NCBI GenBank assembly: GCA_001942185.1
Contig: MKJV01000085.1
Coordinates: forward strand, 33,144-97,143
Origin: Pseudonocardia sp. CNS-004
Lineage (GTDB): Bacteria > Actinomycetota > Actinomycetes > Mycobacteriales > Pseudonocardiaceae
Direction: 5' to 3'
Length of the DNA stretch: 64,000 nt
Program-made: the position numbers and the translations under genes
Shown: in pieces, positions 8,619 through 17,200 of the stretch
How positions within the stretch are numbered: the first letter of the stretch is position 1
How the letters are laid out: every line of letters starts with the position of its first letter
Notes under the pieces: model-generated
Seen by the model: only the letters and a program-made list of their open reading frames with translations
Database searches by the model: none
Told to the model about the DNA's origin: nothing

Positions 8619-10637
8619 ATGCAGACCATCGCACCGATCGGCCCTCCCGAGGGGGGAACCGACGGAACGGGCCGGGTGGTGAATCGCCTGCTCGACTACC
8701 TGCCTCGCGGCAACACGCTCGACGATCGGTCGTGGCGGCGGCGGCACAACCTGCTGCAGTGGGTGTTGTTGATCCACCTGCCCGCGATGCTCGCGCTCGG
8801 ACTGGTGCTGGGCAACCCGCCGATCGAGGTCGGCTACACGCTGATCGCGCCCACGGTCTTCCTCGTGCTCGGTCACGTGCTGCACAACCGCAGGCTCGCG
8901 GCATCCTCCGTGACGGCCGGGCTGGTGTTCTGCTCGGCCGGGCTGGTGGTGCTCACCTCGGGCAGCATCGAGGCGCACTTCCACTTCTTCATCATCATCG
9001 GGTTCATCGCGCTCTACCAGGACTGGGTGCCGTTCCTCTGGAACGTCGGGTTCACCTTCCTCAGCCACGGCATCGGCACGATCTGGCTGGGCAGCCTGAT
9101 CTTCTCCCACGCGGCGGGGCAGGCGAACCCGTGGCTGTGGTCGTTCATCCACGGCATCGCGGTGCTCTTCGCCTGCGTCGGCATGGTGATCTTCTGGCGG
9201 ATCACGGAGGACGAGCAGACGGAGAAGGAGGCGCTCGGCAGGCGGCTGATCACCGCGGACGCGGAGATCGGGCGCGCCGCTTCACGTCGGAGATGCTGGT
9301 CAACCTGGCTCGGCGCAACCAGAGCATGCTCTACCGCCAGCTGGACATCATCAACCAGCTCGAGGAGAAGGAGCGCGACCCCGACACCCTCTCCCACCTG
9401 TTCACGCTCGACCACCTCGCCACCCGCGTGCGCCGCAACGCCGAGAGCCTGCTGGTGCTCGCGGGCGAGCAGCCGCCGCGCACCTGGTCGGCCCCGGTCC
9501 CGCTGCGCGACGTCGTGCGTGCGGCCATCGCGGAGACCGAGGACCTCGACCGCGTCGTGTTCGCGATCGACGAGCGGATCGCGGTGTCCGGTGGGCCGTC
9601 GCGGACCTGACCCACCTGCTCGCGGAGCTCACCGAGAACGCGGTGCGGTTCTCCCCGCCCGACACCGCGGTGACCATCCGCACCCGGCCCGACCGGCGGG
9701 ACGAGGGCGGGTACCTGATGACGATCGAGGACTGGGGCGTCGGGATGCCCCCCGAGGACCTCGCCGCCGCCAACGAGCTGCTCGCGAGCCCCCGCGAGGT
9801 CGACCTCGCCGTCGCGCAGCGGCTGGGCTTCCACGTGGTCGCGCGGCTCGCCGCCCGGCACGGGATCTCGGTCTCGCTCGGCAACACGCCGGGATCGGGC
9901 GTCACGGCCGTCGTCGGGCTCCCCGCGGCGCTCTTCGCGGCGGCACCGGCCGACGTCGTGGTCCCGCCCGACCAGAGCATGGCCGAGGCGCGGCCGTACG
10001 TCACGGGCGAGGTGCACCGGCGCGAGCCGCGGATGGAACCGGTCGAGAACACCGGATGGGTCGAGCCGGTGCCCACGTCCGGCGGCCTGCGTGGCCCGAA
10101 CGGATCCGAGCGGGGCGGCTGGTCGGCCGCGCCGGCAGAGGCCGCCGGGCCGAACCGGCACGGGCTCGAAGCTGCCCCCGAGGGCGGGTGGCGCGGCTGG
10201 TGGAACCCGGACTCCGTGGGGGCGGCGACCCGCCACAGCGACCGCGAAGCGCTCGGCACGGACGGTGCGGGCGACCAGTCCACCTCGCGACCGGCGCGCC
10301 CGAGTGGCAACCGTCGCCGACACCGCGGGAGCGGCAGGCACCACCCGTCTCGGACGCACCCGCCGCCGCCGACACGGACACGGACGCGGACATCCCCGCT
10401 CCGCGGCGAGCCGGAGAGGCGGTCGGTGAGAGCGGGGGCGGGAAGCCCCAGCTGCGACGCCGGGTGCCCCAGGCGCACCTCGCGCCCGAGCTGCGGCAGG
10501 CCGGGGGCGAGGCGGCGAACGCCGCGCTGCCCGTCGACGGCGCCGCGGCCAGCGCGCTGTCGCGGTACCAGGCGAGCAGGCAGGCGGCACAGGCCGTCGT
10601 CGACGAGAACGGAACGGCAGGAGGCGTACGTCAGTGA
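8619..10637 (+). CDS. cvnA: Conservon sensor histidine kinase CvnA (three frame breaks)
   Basis: About 670 residues. Five to six hydrophobic segments (about 45-195) precede a cytosolic kinase region. The dimerisation stretch RFTSEMLVNLARRNQSMLYR is the nitrate/sulfonate-type kinase signature of conservons, followed by DLTHLLAELTENAVRFSPP (N-box), EDWGVGMPPEDL and TPGSGVTAVVGLP (G-boxes). The proline/arginine-rich tail ends in RRVPQAHLAPEL, usual for CvnA. Breaks near 9283, 9598 and 10290 are each cured by one added base. The stop overlaps the start of cvnB. In Streptomyces such kinases form a membrane complex with CvnB-D resembling a G-protein-coupled system. Confidence 0.9.
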   Translation: MQTIAPIGPPEGGTDGTGRVVNRLLDYLPRGNTLDDRSWRRRHNLLQWVLLIHLPAMLALGLVLGNPPIEVGYTLIAPTVFLVLGHVLHNRRLAASSVTAGLVFCSAGLVVLTSGSIEAHFHFFIIIGFIALYQDWVPFLWNVGFTFLSHGIGTIWLGSLIFSHAAGQANPWLWSFIHGIAVLFACVGMVIFWRITEDEQTEKEALGRRLITADAEIGRAASRRRCWSTWLGATRACSTASWTSSTSSRRRSATPTPSPTCSRSTTSPPACAATPRACWCSRASSRRAPGRPRSRCATSCVRPSRRPRTSTASCSRSTSGSRCPVGRRGPDPPARGAHRERGAVLPARHRGDHPHPARPAGRGRVPDDDRGLGRRDAPRGPRRRQRAAREPPRGRPRRRAAAGLPRGRAARRPARDLGLARQHAGIGRHGRRRAPRGALRGGTGRRRGPARPEHGRGAAVRHGRGAPARAADGTGREHRMGRAGAHVRRPAWPERIRAGRLVGRAGRGRRAEPARARSCPRGRVARLVEPGLRGGGDPPQRPRSARHGRCGRPVHLATGAPEWQPSPTPRERQAPPVSDAPAAADTDTDADIPAPRRAGEAVGESGGGKPQLRRRVPQAHLAPELRQAGGEAANAALPVDGAAASALSRYQASRQAAQAVVDENGTAGGVRQ

Positions 10638-11035
10638 ACAGCCGATCGGGGCAGCTGGATTGGCTGCTCGCGGAGTTCGCCCGTGATGTACCGGGAGTCG
10701 TCCACTGCGTCGTCGTCTCGGGGGACGGCCTGCGGCTGGCGATGTCGCCCGACGTCAGCGTGGCGCTGGGTGACCAGCTCGCCGCTGCCGCCTCGGGGCT
10801 GGTCAGCCTCGCCCGCGGCACGGCTCACCTGCTCGACGGCGGCCCGGTCACGCAGACCATCCTGGAGATGGCCGGTGGCTACCTGTTCGTCTCGTCGGTG
10901 AGCCAGGGCGCCACCCTGGCGGTGTTCACGCGAAGGCAGTGCGACATCGGCATGGTCGGCTACGAGATGACGATGCTCGCTTCGCGAGTGGGCCACGCGC
11001 TCACCCCCGCACCGCGGGCGAGCGCGGGACGGTAA
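10634..11035 (+). CDS. cvnB: Roadblock/LC7 domain protein CvnB
   Basis: A 133-residue roadblock/LC7 protein (LDWLLAEFARDVPGVVHCVVVSGDGL at the N-terminus) filling the second slot of the conservon. Roadblock proteins regulate small GTPases, and here the likely partner is CvnD. The GTG start overlaps the cvnA stop (GTGA), so translation is coupled. Confidence 0.93.
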   Translation: MNSRSGQLDWLLAEFARDVPGVVHCVVVSGDGLRLAMSPDVSVALGDQLAAAASGLVSLARGTAHLLDGGPVTQTILEMAGGYLFVSSVSQGATLAVFTRRQCDIGMVGYEMTMLASRVGHALTPAPRASAGR

Positions 11036-11037
11036 CC

Positions 11038-11436
11038 GTGGCGCTACCCGAGTCAGTCGGGCACCAGCCGTCCGGCACTCCTGAGGGGCACGGCGGCCGG
11101 GTCGTGCCGGTCTACGCGCTCACCGGCGGCCGCACGCGGTCCGCCACGGGCGCCGACATGCCGGTGGAAACGCTGGTCACCGTCACACCGGCCGGCAGGC
11201 GAGCAGGTGAGCTGCACCTGGAGTACCGCGCGACCGTCGAGCTGGCGGCGCGTCCGATCTCGGTCGTCGAGATCGGTGCCGCGCTGCGGGTGCCGGTCGG
11301 CGTGGCCAGGGTGCTGGTCAGCGACCTCGTCGACTCCGGGTACCTGGCCGTGCACCTCCCGCCGTCGGTGGAGGGCGGCCCGACCCCCGAGATCCTTGAA
11401 CGGCTGTTGGAGGGACTACGTGCACGGTCACACTGA
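11038..11436 (+). CDS. cvnC: DUF742 protein CvnC
   Basis: A 132-residue DUF742 protein. The C-terminal half is a winged-helix-like region (ELAARPISVVEIGAALRVPV, then VLVSDLVDSGYLAVH), characteristic of the third conservon member. The GTG start lies 2 bases after the cvnB stop, and the 3' end overlaps cvnD by 17 bases. The N-terminal 40 residues are low in complexity, rich in Gly, Pro and Thr. Confidence 0.92.
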   Translation: MALPESVGHQPSGTPEGHGGRVVPVYALTGGRTRSATGADMPVETLVTVTPAGRRAGELHLEYRATVELAARPISVVEIGAALRVPVGVARVLVSDLVDSGYLAVHLPPSVEGGPTPEILERLLEGLRARSH

Positions 11437-12001
11437 GCCCGACGATCTGATCCCGCTGAAGGTGTTGATCGCCGGCGGGTTCGGAGTGGGCAAGACGACG
11501 CTCGTGAGGTCGCTCTCGGAGATCCCGCCGCTGCTCACCGAGCAGGCCATGACCGCAGCGTCGATCGGGGTGGACGAGTCGGACATGGTGCCGACCAAGA
11601 CCACCACCACGGTCGCCATGGACTTCGGGCGCATCACCGTCGACGAGTCGCTGATCCTGTACCTCTTCGGGACGCCGGGGCAGTCGCGGTTCTGGTTCAT
11701 GTGGGACGAGCTCGCCCGCGGCGCCGTGGGCGCCGTCGTGCTGGTGGATCTGCGCCGGATCGACGACTGCTTCCCGGCGATCGACTTCTTCGAGAACCGG
11801 CGGCTCCCGTTCGTCGTCGGCGTCAACCGGTTCCCCGGGGCCGACGAGTACGACGCCGACACCGTCCGCGACGCGCTCGCGCTGTCGCCGGACTGCCCGC
11901 TCGTGTGGATGGACGCGCGGGACCCAGACTCCAGCCGGGAGTCGCTCGTGCGGCTCGTGGAGCACGCGCTCGCCCGCACCACGATGGCGCGCGCCGGCTG
12001 A
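11420..12001 (+). CDS. cvnD: Ras-like GTP-binding protein CvnD
   Basis: A 193-residue small GTPase. The P-loop is GGFGVGKTTLVRSLSEI, the switch-II region is LFGTPGQSRFWFMWDEL (DxxG replaced by GTPGQ, usual for this bacterial family), and the base-recognition part is VVGVNRFPG. It completes the conservon and would cycle GTP with CvnB as regulator. The GTG start lies inside cvnC. A strong hairpin follows 21 bases after the stop. Confidence 0.93.
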   Translation: MHGHTEPDDLIPLKVLIAGGFGVGKTTLVRSLSEIPPLLTEQAMTAASIGVDESDMVPTKTTTTVAMDFGRITVDESLILYLFGTPGQSRFWFMWDELARGAVGAVVLVDLRRIDDCFPAIDFFENRRLPFVVGVNRFPGADEYDADTVRDALALSPDCPLVWMDARDPDSSRESLVRLVEHALARTTMARAG

Positions 12002-12022
12002 CGCGCCCGCCCGGCACAGCAG

Positions 12023-12054
12023 ACCGGCCCGCCCCCGGATGGGGACGGGCCGGT
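12023..12054. terminator. Hairpin terminator between convergent genes
   Basis: ACCGGCCCG (12023-12031) pairs with CGGGCCGGT (12046-12054), and inner CCCC pairs with GGGG around a GGAT loop. It lies between the cvnD stop and the convergent gene ending at 12072, so it can serve both strands. Confidence 0.7.
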
Positions 12055-12071
12055 CGCTCACGTTCCGGGCG

Positions 12072-12317
12072 TCAGCAGCTTCCGCCGCCACCACCGTCGC
12101 CGCCGCCGAAGCCGCCACCCGAGCTGTCACCGCAGCTGCTGGAGCCGGTGTCGCTGCTCCACATGCTCGCGACGAGTCCGCTGTTGTGGCCGGCCGTGCT
12201 CCTGACCGTCCGGCTGCGTCGCTTCCCACCCGGGCCGCCGCCCGGTCGGCCGATCGCGGCGATCACCGCGGCGATCACGATCATCGCGGCGACGCCGATC
12301 CAGATGACTGCTTCCAT
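12072..12317 (-). CDS. Small membrane protein with Gly-rich, Cys-ending tail
   Basis: An 81-residue protein with one membrane helix (MEAVIWIGVAAMIVIAAVIAAI) and a hydrophilic region ending in GGGFGGGDGGGGGSC. A GGAGG ribosome-binding site lies 8 bases before the ATG. I do not recognise a family. Similar Gly/Cys-rich ends occur on TIGR04222 proteins, one of which is encoded at 1164-2041, but a link is only a guess. Confidence 0.65.
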   Translation of the reverse strand: MEAVIWIGVAAMIVIAAVIAAIGRPGGGPGGKRRSRTVRSTAGHNSGLVASMWSSDTGSSSCGDSSGGGFGGGDGGGGGSC

Positions 12318-12526
12318 CTCGATCGCCTCCTCGTGGCCGGGAGCGCACCGTCCCCCCTGGACGCCGACCGCCCCGGCCGTGCCACCGAGTGTGTGCTGGA
12401 CCACCGTGAGGTGCCAGCATCTTGAGGAAGCCTTGAGGTGGGGTTCGGCCGCGCTGAACAAGCGCCGGCCCGCTGCGCGACGCCCTGCTCGCGCGTCGTC
12501 GCCGAACCGGGGCGCGGCCGGGCCGC

Positions 12527-12715
12527 TCAGCCGCGCCGGGTCCGCGCCGCCCGTACCACCAGCCATAGCCCCGCCACCAGAGTCGCGAGCCCGATCGTGA
12601 GCCACAGCCGGGAACCGGACATGAAGCTGCCGCCGAGCAGGTTGCTGCCCTGGAGGGTCCACACGGCGCCGACCAGGACCAGGACGACACCGAGGGCGGG
12701 AAGCACGAATCGCAT
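12527..12715 (-). CDS. Small two-helix membrane protein
   Basis: A 62-residue protein with two hydrophobic helices, VLPALGVVLVLVGAVWTLQG and RLWLTIGLATLVAGLWLVV, joined by the segment SNLLGGSFMSGS. Proteins with this exact layout are common and unnamed in actinobacteria. It ends in basic residues, suggesting a cytosolic C-terminus. Function is unknown. Confidence 0.75.
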   Translation of the reverse strand: MRFVLPALGVVLVLVGAVWTLQGSNLLGGSFMSGSRLWLTIGLATLVAGLWLVVRAARTRRG

Positions 12716-12740
12716 CCTCCGATGATGCCCCTCGTCCGCC

Positions 12741-13460
12741 CTACGGCGTGACGTCGCGGGCGCTGCGCGCCGCCACCGCGCCGCGGCCGGGAGCGTCGGC
12801 CGATTGCTGCGCTGACACCCTTCGGTACAGGTGCGCCGCGAGGATGGTCACCCAGATCCAAGGCGTCACGAGGAAGACCACGGCGAGGGCGTAGGGGTAG
12901 TTGCCGACGGCCGAGTCGACGGCGATCAGGGCCGCGAACACGAACGGGACGGCGGCCCCGTAGAGGCCGTAGAACCAGGCCTGTCCCCGGCGTCCGATGG
13001 CGGCGAAGTGCCACGCGACCACCACGCTCGTCGCGACGAGGAGGAGAGTGCTGGCCCCCCGCGAGGCGTTCTGGGCGGCCCCCTGCCACGTGGTCTGCAC
13101 CATCTCCGATGCGGCGCCGGGCGGGAAGCCGGCCACCGGGTCGGCGGTGAGAGCGCCGCCGATGACGTACGCCACGCCGAACAGCCCGAGCAACCGCGGT
13201 CCCCACACCGCGCCCCGGCCCGTCTGCAGCACTCGTGCGGCCCCGACAGCGAACAGCACCGTGAGCAGCCCGACCAGCAGCATGTCCGACTTGTGGATCC
13301 AGCCGAGGTCTCCGGCGGTGAGCGCCGTGAACCGGTGCCGGGCAAGGTCGAACCCGTCGCGCGTCAGGGCCTGGGCCAAGGCCACCGTCACGTACGCGGG
13401 GCCGGCCACGATGCCGCAGGCCAGCAGCGCTCGTGTCGGCAAGGTCCGTGTCGGCATCAT
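12741..13460 (-). CDS. DUF998 family membrane protein
   Basis: A 239-residue protein with about six hydrophobic segments. The first (ALLACGIVAGPAYVTVALAQ) and the segment DLGWIHKSDMLLVGLLTVLF fit the DUF998 family. The role is unknown. Two ATG codons stand in a row (13460 and 13457); GGAGGA upstream is better spaced for the second. Confidence 0.8.
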   Translation of the reverse strand: MMPTRTLPTRALLACGIVAGPAYVTVALAQALTRDGFDLARHRFTALTAGDLGWIHKSDMLLVGLLTVLFAVGAARVLQTGRGAVWGPRLLGLFGVAYVIGGALTADPVAGFPPGAASEMVQTTWQGAAQNASRGASTLLLVATSVVVAWHFAAIGRRGQAWFYGLYGAAVPFVFAALIAVDSAVGNYPYALAVVFLVTPWIWVTILAAHLYRRVSAQQSADAPGRGAVAARSARDVTP

Positions 13461-13798
13461 GTCTCCTCCGATCGGCGACGCTCGATGTCGACGATCGTGG
13501 TCGCCGGGCCGGGGTCACGCGTCGGGCGGCAGGCGTGTCTTCGCCCTGATCCCCGGGGCGTACGGTCGGCCGCCGGTGGTAGGCGCCTTCATCCGGCTGC
13601 GGTAGCCACCAGGACGCAGGCTCGCCGCATCCGACCGGGAGCGGTCGCATCGTTCCGCGGGCGTGCGGGCCCGGTAGGACGTCCGAACATCCCGGTCCGC
13701 CGACGGAGCGGTGGGGCGTGGTCCGACGCACGGGTGCTGCCTGCCGGCTGCGCCCGCTCGCCACGGTCGGGGTCGTTCAGGTCGCCCCGGCCGTCGGG
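13461..13798. other. 338-bp intergenic region, nothing recognised
   Basis: It separates the DUF998 gene from the end of accE. It contains the GGAGGA ribosome-binding site for the former at its left edge. I see no conserved coding pattern, RNA or repeat. Confidence 0.5.
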
Positions 13799-14031
13799 TC
13801 AGCGTGGCCAGGCGGAGGTGCGCCACACCCCGGGGCCCGGGTGCAGCGGTGTGCGGAACCGCGCGACGGGGTCCGACCAACGGTCCCGCACCGGGGGCGC
13901 GCCGCGGCCGGGGGCGGCACCGCGGCGGCCGCGAGCACGACGGTGAGCGCGGCGAGCTCCGTGTCGTCGGGCTCGCCCCGGACCACGCGGAACGCCGCCC
14001 TGCGCTCCTCGGGTGTGCGCTCCTCGGTCAC
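13799..14031 (-). CDS. accE5: Acyl-CoA carboxylase epsilon subunit (frame break)
   Basis: A 77-residue epsilon subunit, the small actinobacterial protein that bridges alpha and beta carboxylase subunits. It begins VTEERTPEERRAAFRVVRGEPDDTELAAL and ends in SDPVARFRTPLHPGPGVWRT then SAWPR, both usual for AccE. One added C near 13893, in a run of five C, joins the two halves. The GTG start overlaps the accD5 stop (GTGA). Confidence 0.85.
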
Positions 14032-15674
14032 AGTGGGATGTTCCCGTGCTTGCGCGCGGGCACGGCCTCCCGCTTGGTGGCGAGCATCCGCAACGCCCGC
14101 GCCACGTGACCGCGGGTGTGCGACGGTGGGATGACACCGTCGATGTATCCGCGGTCGGCCGCGATGTAGGGGTTGGCGAGCGTGTCCTCGTACTCCTGCT
14201 GCAGCTCCGCGCGGCGGGTGGCGAGCTCGTCGCCCGACAGCTGGGAGAGCTCCTTGCGGTAGAGGATGCTGACCGCGCCCGCCGCGCCCGTGACGGCGAT
14301 CTGCGCCGTGGGCCACGCGACGTTCACGTCCGCGCCGAGGTGCTTGGAGCCCATCACGTCGTAGGCCCCGCCGTACGCCTTGCGCGTGATCACGGTGACC
14401 TTTCCGACGGTGGCCTCGGCGTAGGCGTAGATCAGCTTCGCGCCGCGGCGGATGATCCCGTTCCACTCCTGGTCGGTGCCGGGCAGGAAGCCGGGGACGT
14501 CCACGAACGTGAGGATCGGGATGTTGAACGCGTCGCACGTGCGGACGAACCGGGCGGCCTTCTCGGAGGCGTCGATGTCCAGGCAGCCCGCGAACTGCGT
14601 GGGCTGGTTGGCCACCACACCGACCGACCGGCCGTCGACGCGCCCGAAACCGACCACGATGTTCGGTGCGAAGAGCGCGTGGACCTCGAGGAACTCACCG
14701 TCGTCGAGCACCCGGGTGATCACCTCGTGCATGTCGTACGGGGTGTTGGGGGAGTCCGGGATGATCGAGTCGAGCTCGAGGTCGGTGTCGGTGAGCGCGT
14801 CGGCGATCGCGCCGTCCGTCGGCTCGGGCGAGGCGAACGCGGGCGGATCGGACAGGTTGTTCGACGGCAGGAACGACAGCAGTTCCTTGACGTAGGAGAA
14901 CCCGTCGGCCTCGTCCTCGGCCAGGTAGTGCGCCACACCCGACTTCGAGTTGTGGGCCCGGCCGCCGCCGAGCTCCTCGAAGTCGACGTCCTCACCGGTG
15001 ACCGTCTTGATGATGTCCGGACCGGTGATGAACATGTGGCTGGTGCCGTCGACCATCACCGTGAAGTCGGTGATGGCGGGCGAGTACACGGCGCCGCCCG
15101 CACACGGCCCCATCACGAGCGAGATCTGCGGGATCACCCCGGAGCTGCGCACGTTGCGCATGAAGATCTCGCCGTAGAGCCCGAGCGCGACCACGCCCTC
15201 CTGGATGCGTGCGCCGCCGCCGTCGTTGATGCCGATGACCGGGCAGCCGATCTTGGTGGCGAGGTCCATGACCTTGACGATCTTCTCGCCGTACACCTCG
15301 CCGAGCGCGCCGCCGAACACCGTGGCGTCCTGGCTGAACACCGCGACCGGCCGGCCGTCGACCGTGCCGGTGCCGGTGACGACCCCGTCGCCGAACGGGC
15401 GTTTGTCCTGCATGCCGAAGCTGGTGGACCGGTGCCGCGTGAGCGCGTCGAGTTCGACGAACGAGCCGGGGTCGAGCAGCTGGTCGATGCGCTCGCGTGC
15501 GGTCTGGCGGCCCTTCGCGTGCTGCCGCTCCACGGCGGCCTCGCTGCCCGCGTGCACCGCGCCGTCCATGCGCTGGTACAGGTCGGACAGCTTGCCCGCG
15601 GTGGTGTGACTGTAATGATCCCTATCGGCGGGCTCGTCGGGGCCGGACGCGAACGGCTCCGTTGCGGCGCTCAT
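14028..15674 (-). CDS. accD5: Acyl-CoA carboxylase beta subunit (carboxyltransferase)
   Basis: About 548 residues of carboxyltransferase, which moves the carboxyl group from AccA3 biotin to propionyl- or acetyl-CoA. Motifs include ARERIDQLLDPGSFVELD, the oxyanion regions GINDGGGARIQEG and MGPCAGGAVYSPA, and the C-terminal half with RKAYGGAYDVMGSKHLGAD. I chose the ATG at 15674 because it fits the N-terminus of mycobacterial AccD5; an in-frame GTG at 15725 would add 17 residues. The gene is intact and divergent from birA, whose product biotinylates the partner AccA3. Confidence 0.95.
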   Translation of the reverse strand: MSAATEPFASGPDEPADRDHYSHTTAGKLSDLYQRMDGAVHAGSEAAVERQHAKGRQTARERIDQLLDPGSFVELDALTRHRSTSFGMQDKRPFGDGVVTGTGTVDGRPVAVFSQDATVFGGALGEVYGEKIVKVMDLATKIGCPVIGINDGGGARIQEGVVALGLYGEIFMRNVRSSGVIPQISLVMGPCAGGAVYSPAITDFTVMVDGTSHMFITGPDIIKTVTGEDVDFEELGGGRAHNSKSGVAHYLAEDEADGFSYVKELLSFLPSNNLSDPPAFASPEPTDGAIADALTDTDLELDSIIPDSPNTPYDMHEVITRVLDDGEFLEVHALFAPNIVVGFGRVDGRSVGVVANQPTQFAGCLDIDASEKAARFVRTCDAFNIPILTFVDVPGFLPGTDQEWNGIIRRGAKLIYAYAEATVGKVTVITRKAYGGAYDVMGSKHLGADVNVAWPTAQIAVTGAAGAVSILYRKELSQLSGDELATRRAELQQEYEDTLANPYIAADRGYIDGVIPPSHTRGHVARALRMLATKREAVPARKHGNIPL

Positions 15675-15840
15675 GGCCTGGGAGCCTATCGCCGCTGACG
15701 GCTCCCTCGACGCGATGCGCGTCACGCAGCCGGGGAGTTGCGACGGGACGGCTCGGCGTGGCCCGCCGCACGTCCGGCGACGCCCGGCAGCCGTCCGTCG
15801 CGGGGGCCGCCACGGGCCAGCGGGCGGGCCGGGTCGGCGG

Positions 15841-15846
15841 TAGCGT
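15841..15846 (+). promoter_or_regulatory. -10 element of birA (near-leaderless)
   Basis: TAGCGT ends 8 bases before the birA ATG at 15855, placing the transcript start within two bases of the start codon. Confidence 0.4.
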
Positions 15847-15854
15847 CACGAGGC

Positions 15855-16661
15855 ATGCACCGGACCGTCGAGCCGCTGGACGCACAGGCGCTGCGGACCG
15901 CGCTCACCGGGCGGTGGGCGCAGGTGGATGTGGTGGAGCGCACCGGCTCCACCAACGCCGATCTCCTCGCCGCCGCTGCGGACGGCGCGCCCGACCGCAC
16001 CGTTCTCGTCGCCGAGCACCAGCACGCCGGCCGCGGAAGGCTCGCGCGCACGTGGGTGGCCCCGCCGGGCACCGGGATCACGGTCAGCGTGCTGTTCCGC
16101 CCCACCGGCGTGCCGCCGGCCCGGTTCGCGTGGCTACCGCTGCTCGCCGGGCTCTCGCTCCTCGACAGCGTCCGGCTCGTCTGCGACGTCCCCGCCGGTC
16201 TCAAGTGGCCCAACGACCTGCTGCTCGGCCCCGGCAGGCGCAAGGCGGCCGGCATCCTCGCCGAGGTCGCCGACGCCGTCCGACCGGCGGTCGTGGTGGG
16301 GATCGGGCTGAACGTCGCGGCGTCGCCGCCCGACCAACCCGGCGCGACGTCGCTGGCCGCCGAGGGCGCCGCCGTCGACCGCACCCGGATGCTCACCACC
16401 CTGCTCGAGCGGCTCGCCGAACGCGAGGAGCAGTGGCGCGACGGCCGCGGCGACGCGGAGTCCACCCGGCTGCGCGCCGACTACCGGGCGGGGTGCATCA
16501 CCCTCGGTGCGGAGGTCAAGGTCGAGCTGCCCGGCGGCGCGGCGCTGCACGGCATCGCCGAGGACGTCGACGCCGACGGGCGGCTGCTGCTGCTCGACGG
16601 AGCGGGCCACCGCCGCGCCGTCGCGGCGGGCGACGTCGTGCACCTGCGCCCTTCCGGGTAG
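15855..16661 (+). CDS. birA: Biotin--[acetyl-CoA-carboxylase] ligase
   Basis: A 268-residue biotin protein ligase of the monofunctional kind, without a DNA-binding domain. It contains ERTGSTNADL, the biotinyl-AMP loop AGRGRLARTWVAPPGTGIT, the lysine motif LKWPNDLLLG and the C-terminal SH3-like part (VELPGGAALHGIAEDVDADG). It activates biotin with ATP and attaches it to AccA3. The position, divergent from accD5, is conserved in mycobacteria (Rv3279c). Confidence 0.95.
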   Translation: MHRTVEPLDAQALRTALTGRWAQVDVVERTGSTNADLLAAAADGAPDRTVLVAEHQHAGRGRLARTWVAPPGTGITVSVLFRPTGVPPARFAWLPLLAGLSLLDSVRLVCDVPAGLKWPNDLLLGPGRRKAAGILAEVADAVRPAVVVGIGLNVAASPPDQPGATSLAAEGAAVDRTRMLTTLLERLAEREEQWRDGRGDAESTRLRADYRAGCITLGAEVKVELPGGAALHGIAEDVDADGRLLLLDGAGHRRAVAAGDVVHLRPSG

Positions 16662-16709
16662 CGCTGCACGGTCTGCGCGTCGTCCCGGCAGGGTGGCGCA
16701 CCGAGCGCC

Positions 16710-16715
16710 TACCGT
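16710..16715 (+). promoter_or_regulatory. -10 element of the PH-domain gene (leaderless)
   Basis: TACCGT ends 6 bases before the GTG start at 16722, consistent with a leaderless transcript. Confidence 0.4.
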
Positions 16716-16721
16716 GGATCC

Positions 16722-17200
16722 GTGGCCTATCCGGACGATCTGCTCGTCGATGGCGAACAGGTGGTCGTGCACCGGCACCCGCACTGGAAGATGCTGGTCC
16801 TGCCGGTGCTGGCGCTGCTGCTCGTCGTCGGGGTCGCGAGCTTCCTCGCCGCGCTCGTGAGCGCCAGGCCTGGGCCGCCTGGGTGTGGCTCGGGCTCGCC
16901 GCCGCGGGCCTGGCGCTCGTCGGCCGGTTCACGCTCTACCCGGTCGTGCGCTGGCGCACCACGCACTTCGTGGTGACCGATCGCCGGGTGCTCGTGCGGG
17001 AGGGCGTGTTCGCCCGCCACGGGATGGACATCCCGTCGAAGCGGATCAGCGGTGTGCAGTTCCGGCAGGGCCTGTTGGACCGCATCCTCGGATCGGGCAC
17101 GCTGGTCATCGAGTCGGACTCCGACGAGTCGCTCGAGTTCGACGACGTCCCGGGCGTGCGGCGCGTGCACGCCGTGCTCTACGACGAGGTGTCCCCGTGA
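16722..17200 (+). CDS. PH domain-containing membrane protein (frame break)
   Basis: About 159 residues: N-terminal VAYPDDLLVDGEQVVVHRHP, two membrane helices (about 25-48 and 55-75), then a bacterial PH domain (bPH2) with FVVTDRRVLVREGVFARHG and DIPSKRISGVQFRQGLLDRI. This is the counterpart of Rv3278c, which also follows birA. Its role is unknown. One added C near 16862 repairs the frame. The stop overlaps the start of the next gene (GTGA). Confidence 0.88.

Noticed and set aside
13515..13880. Minus-strand frame of about 120 codons between accE and the DUF998 gene
   Set aside because: It is Arg/Pro-rich, overlaps the accE end in another frame and has no recognisable domain or ribosome-binding site.
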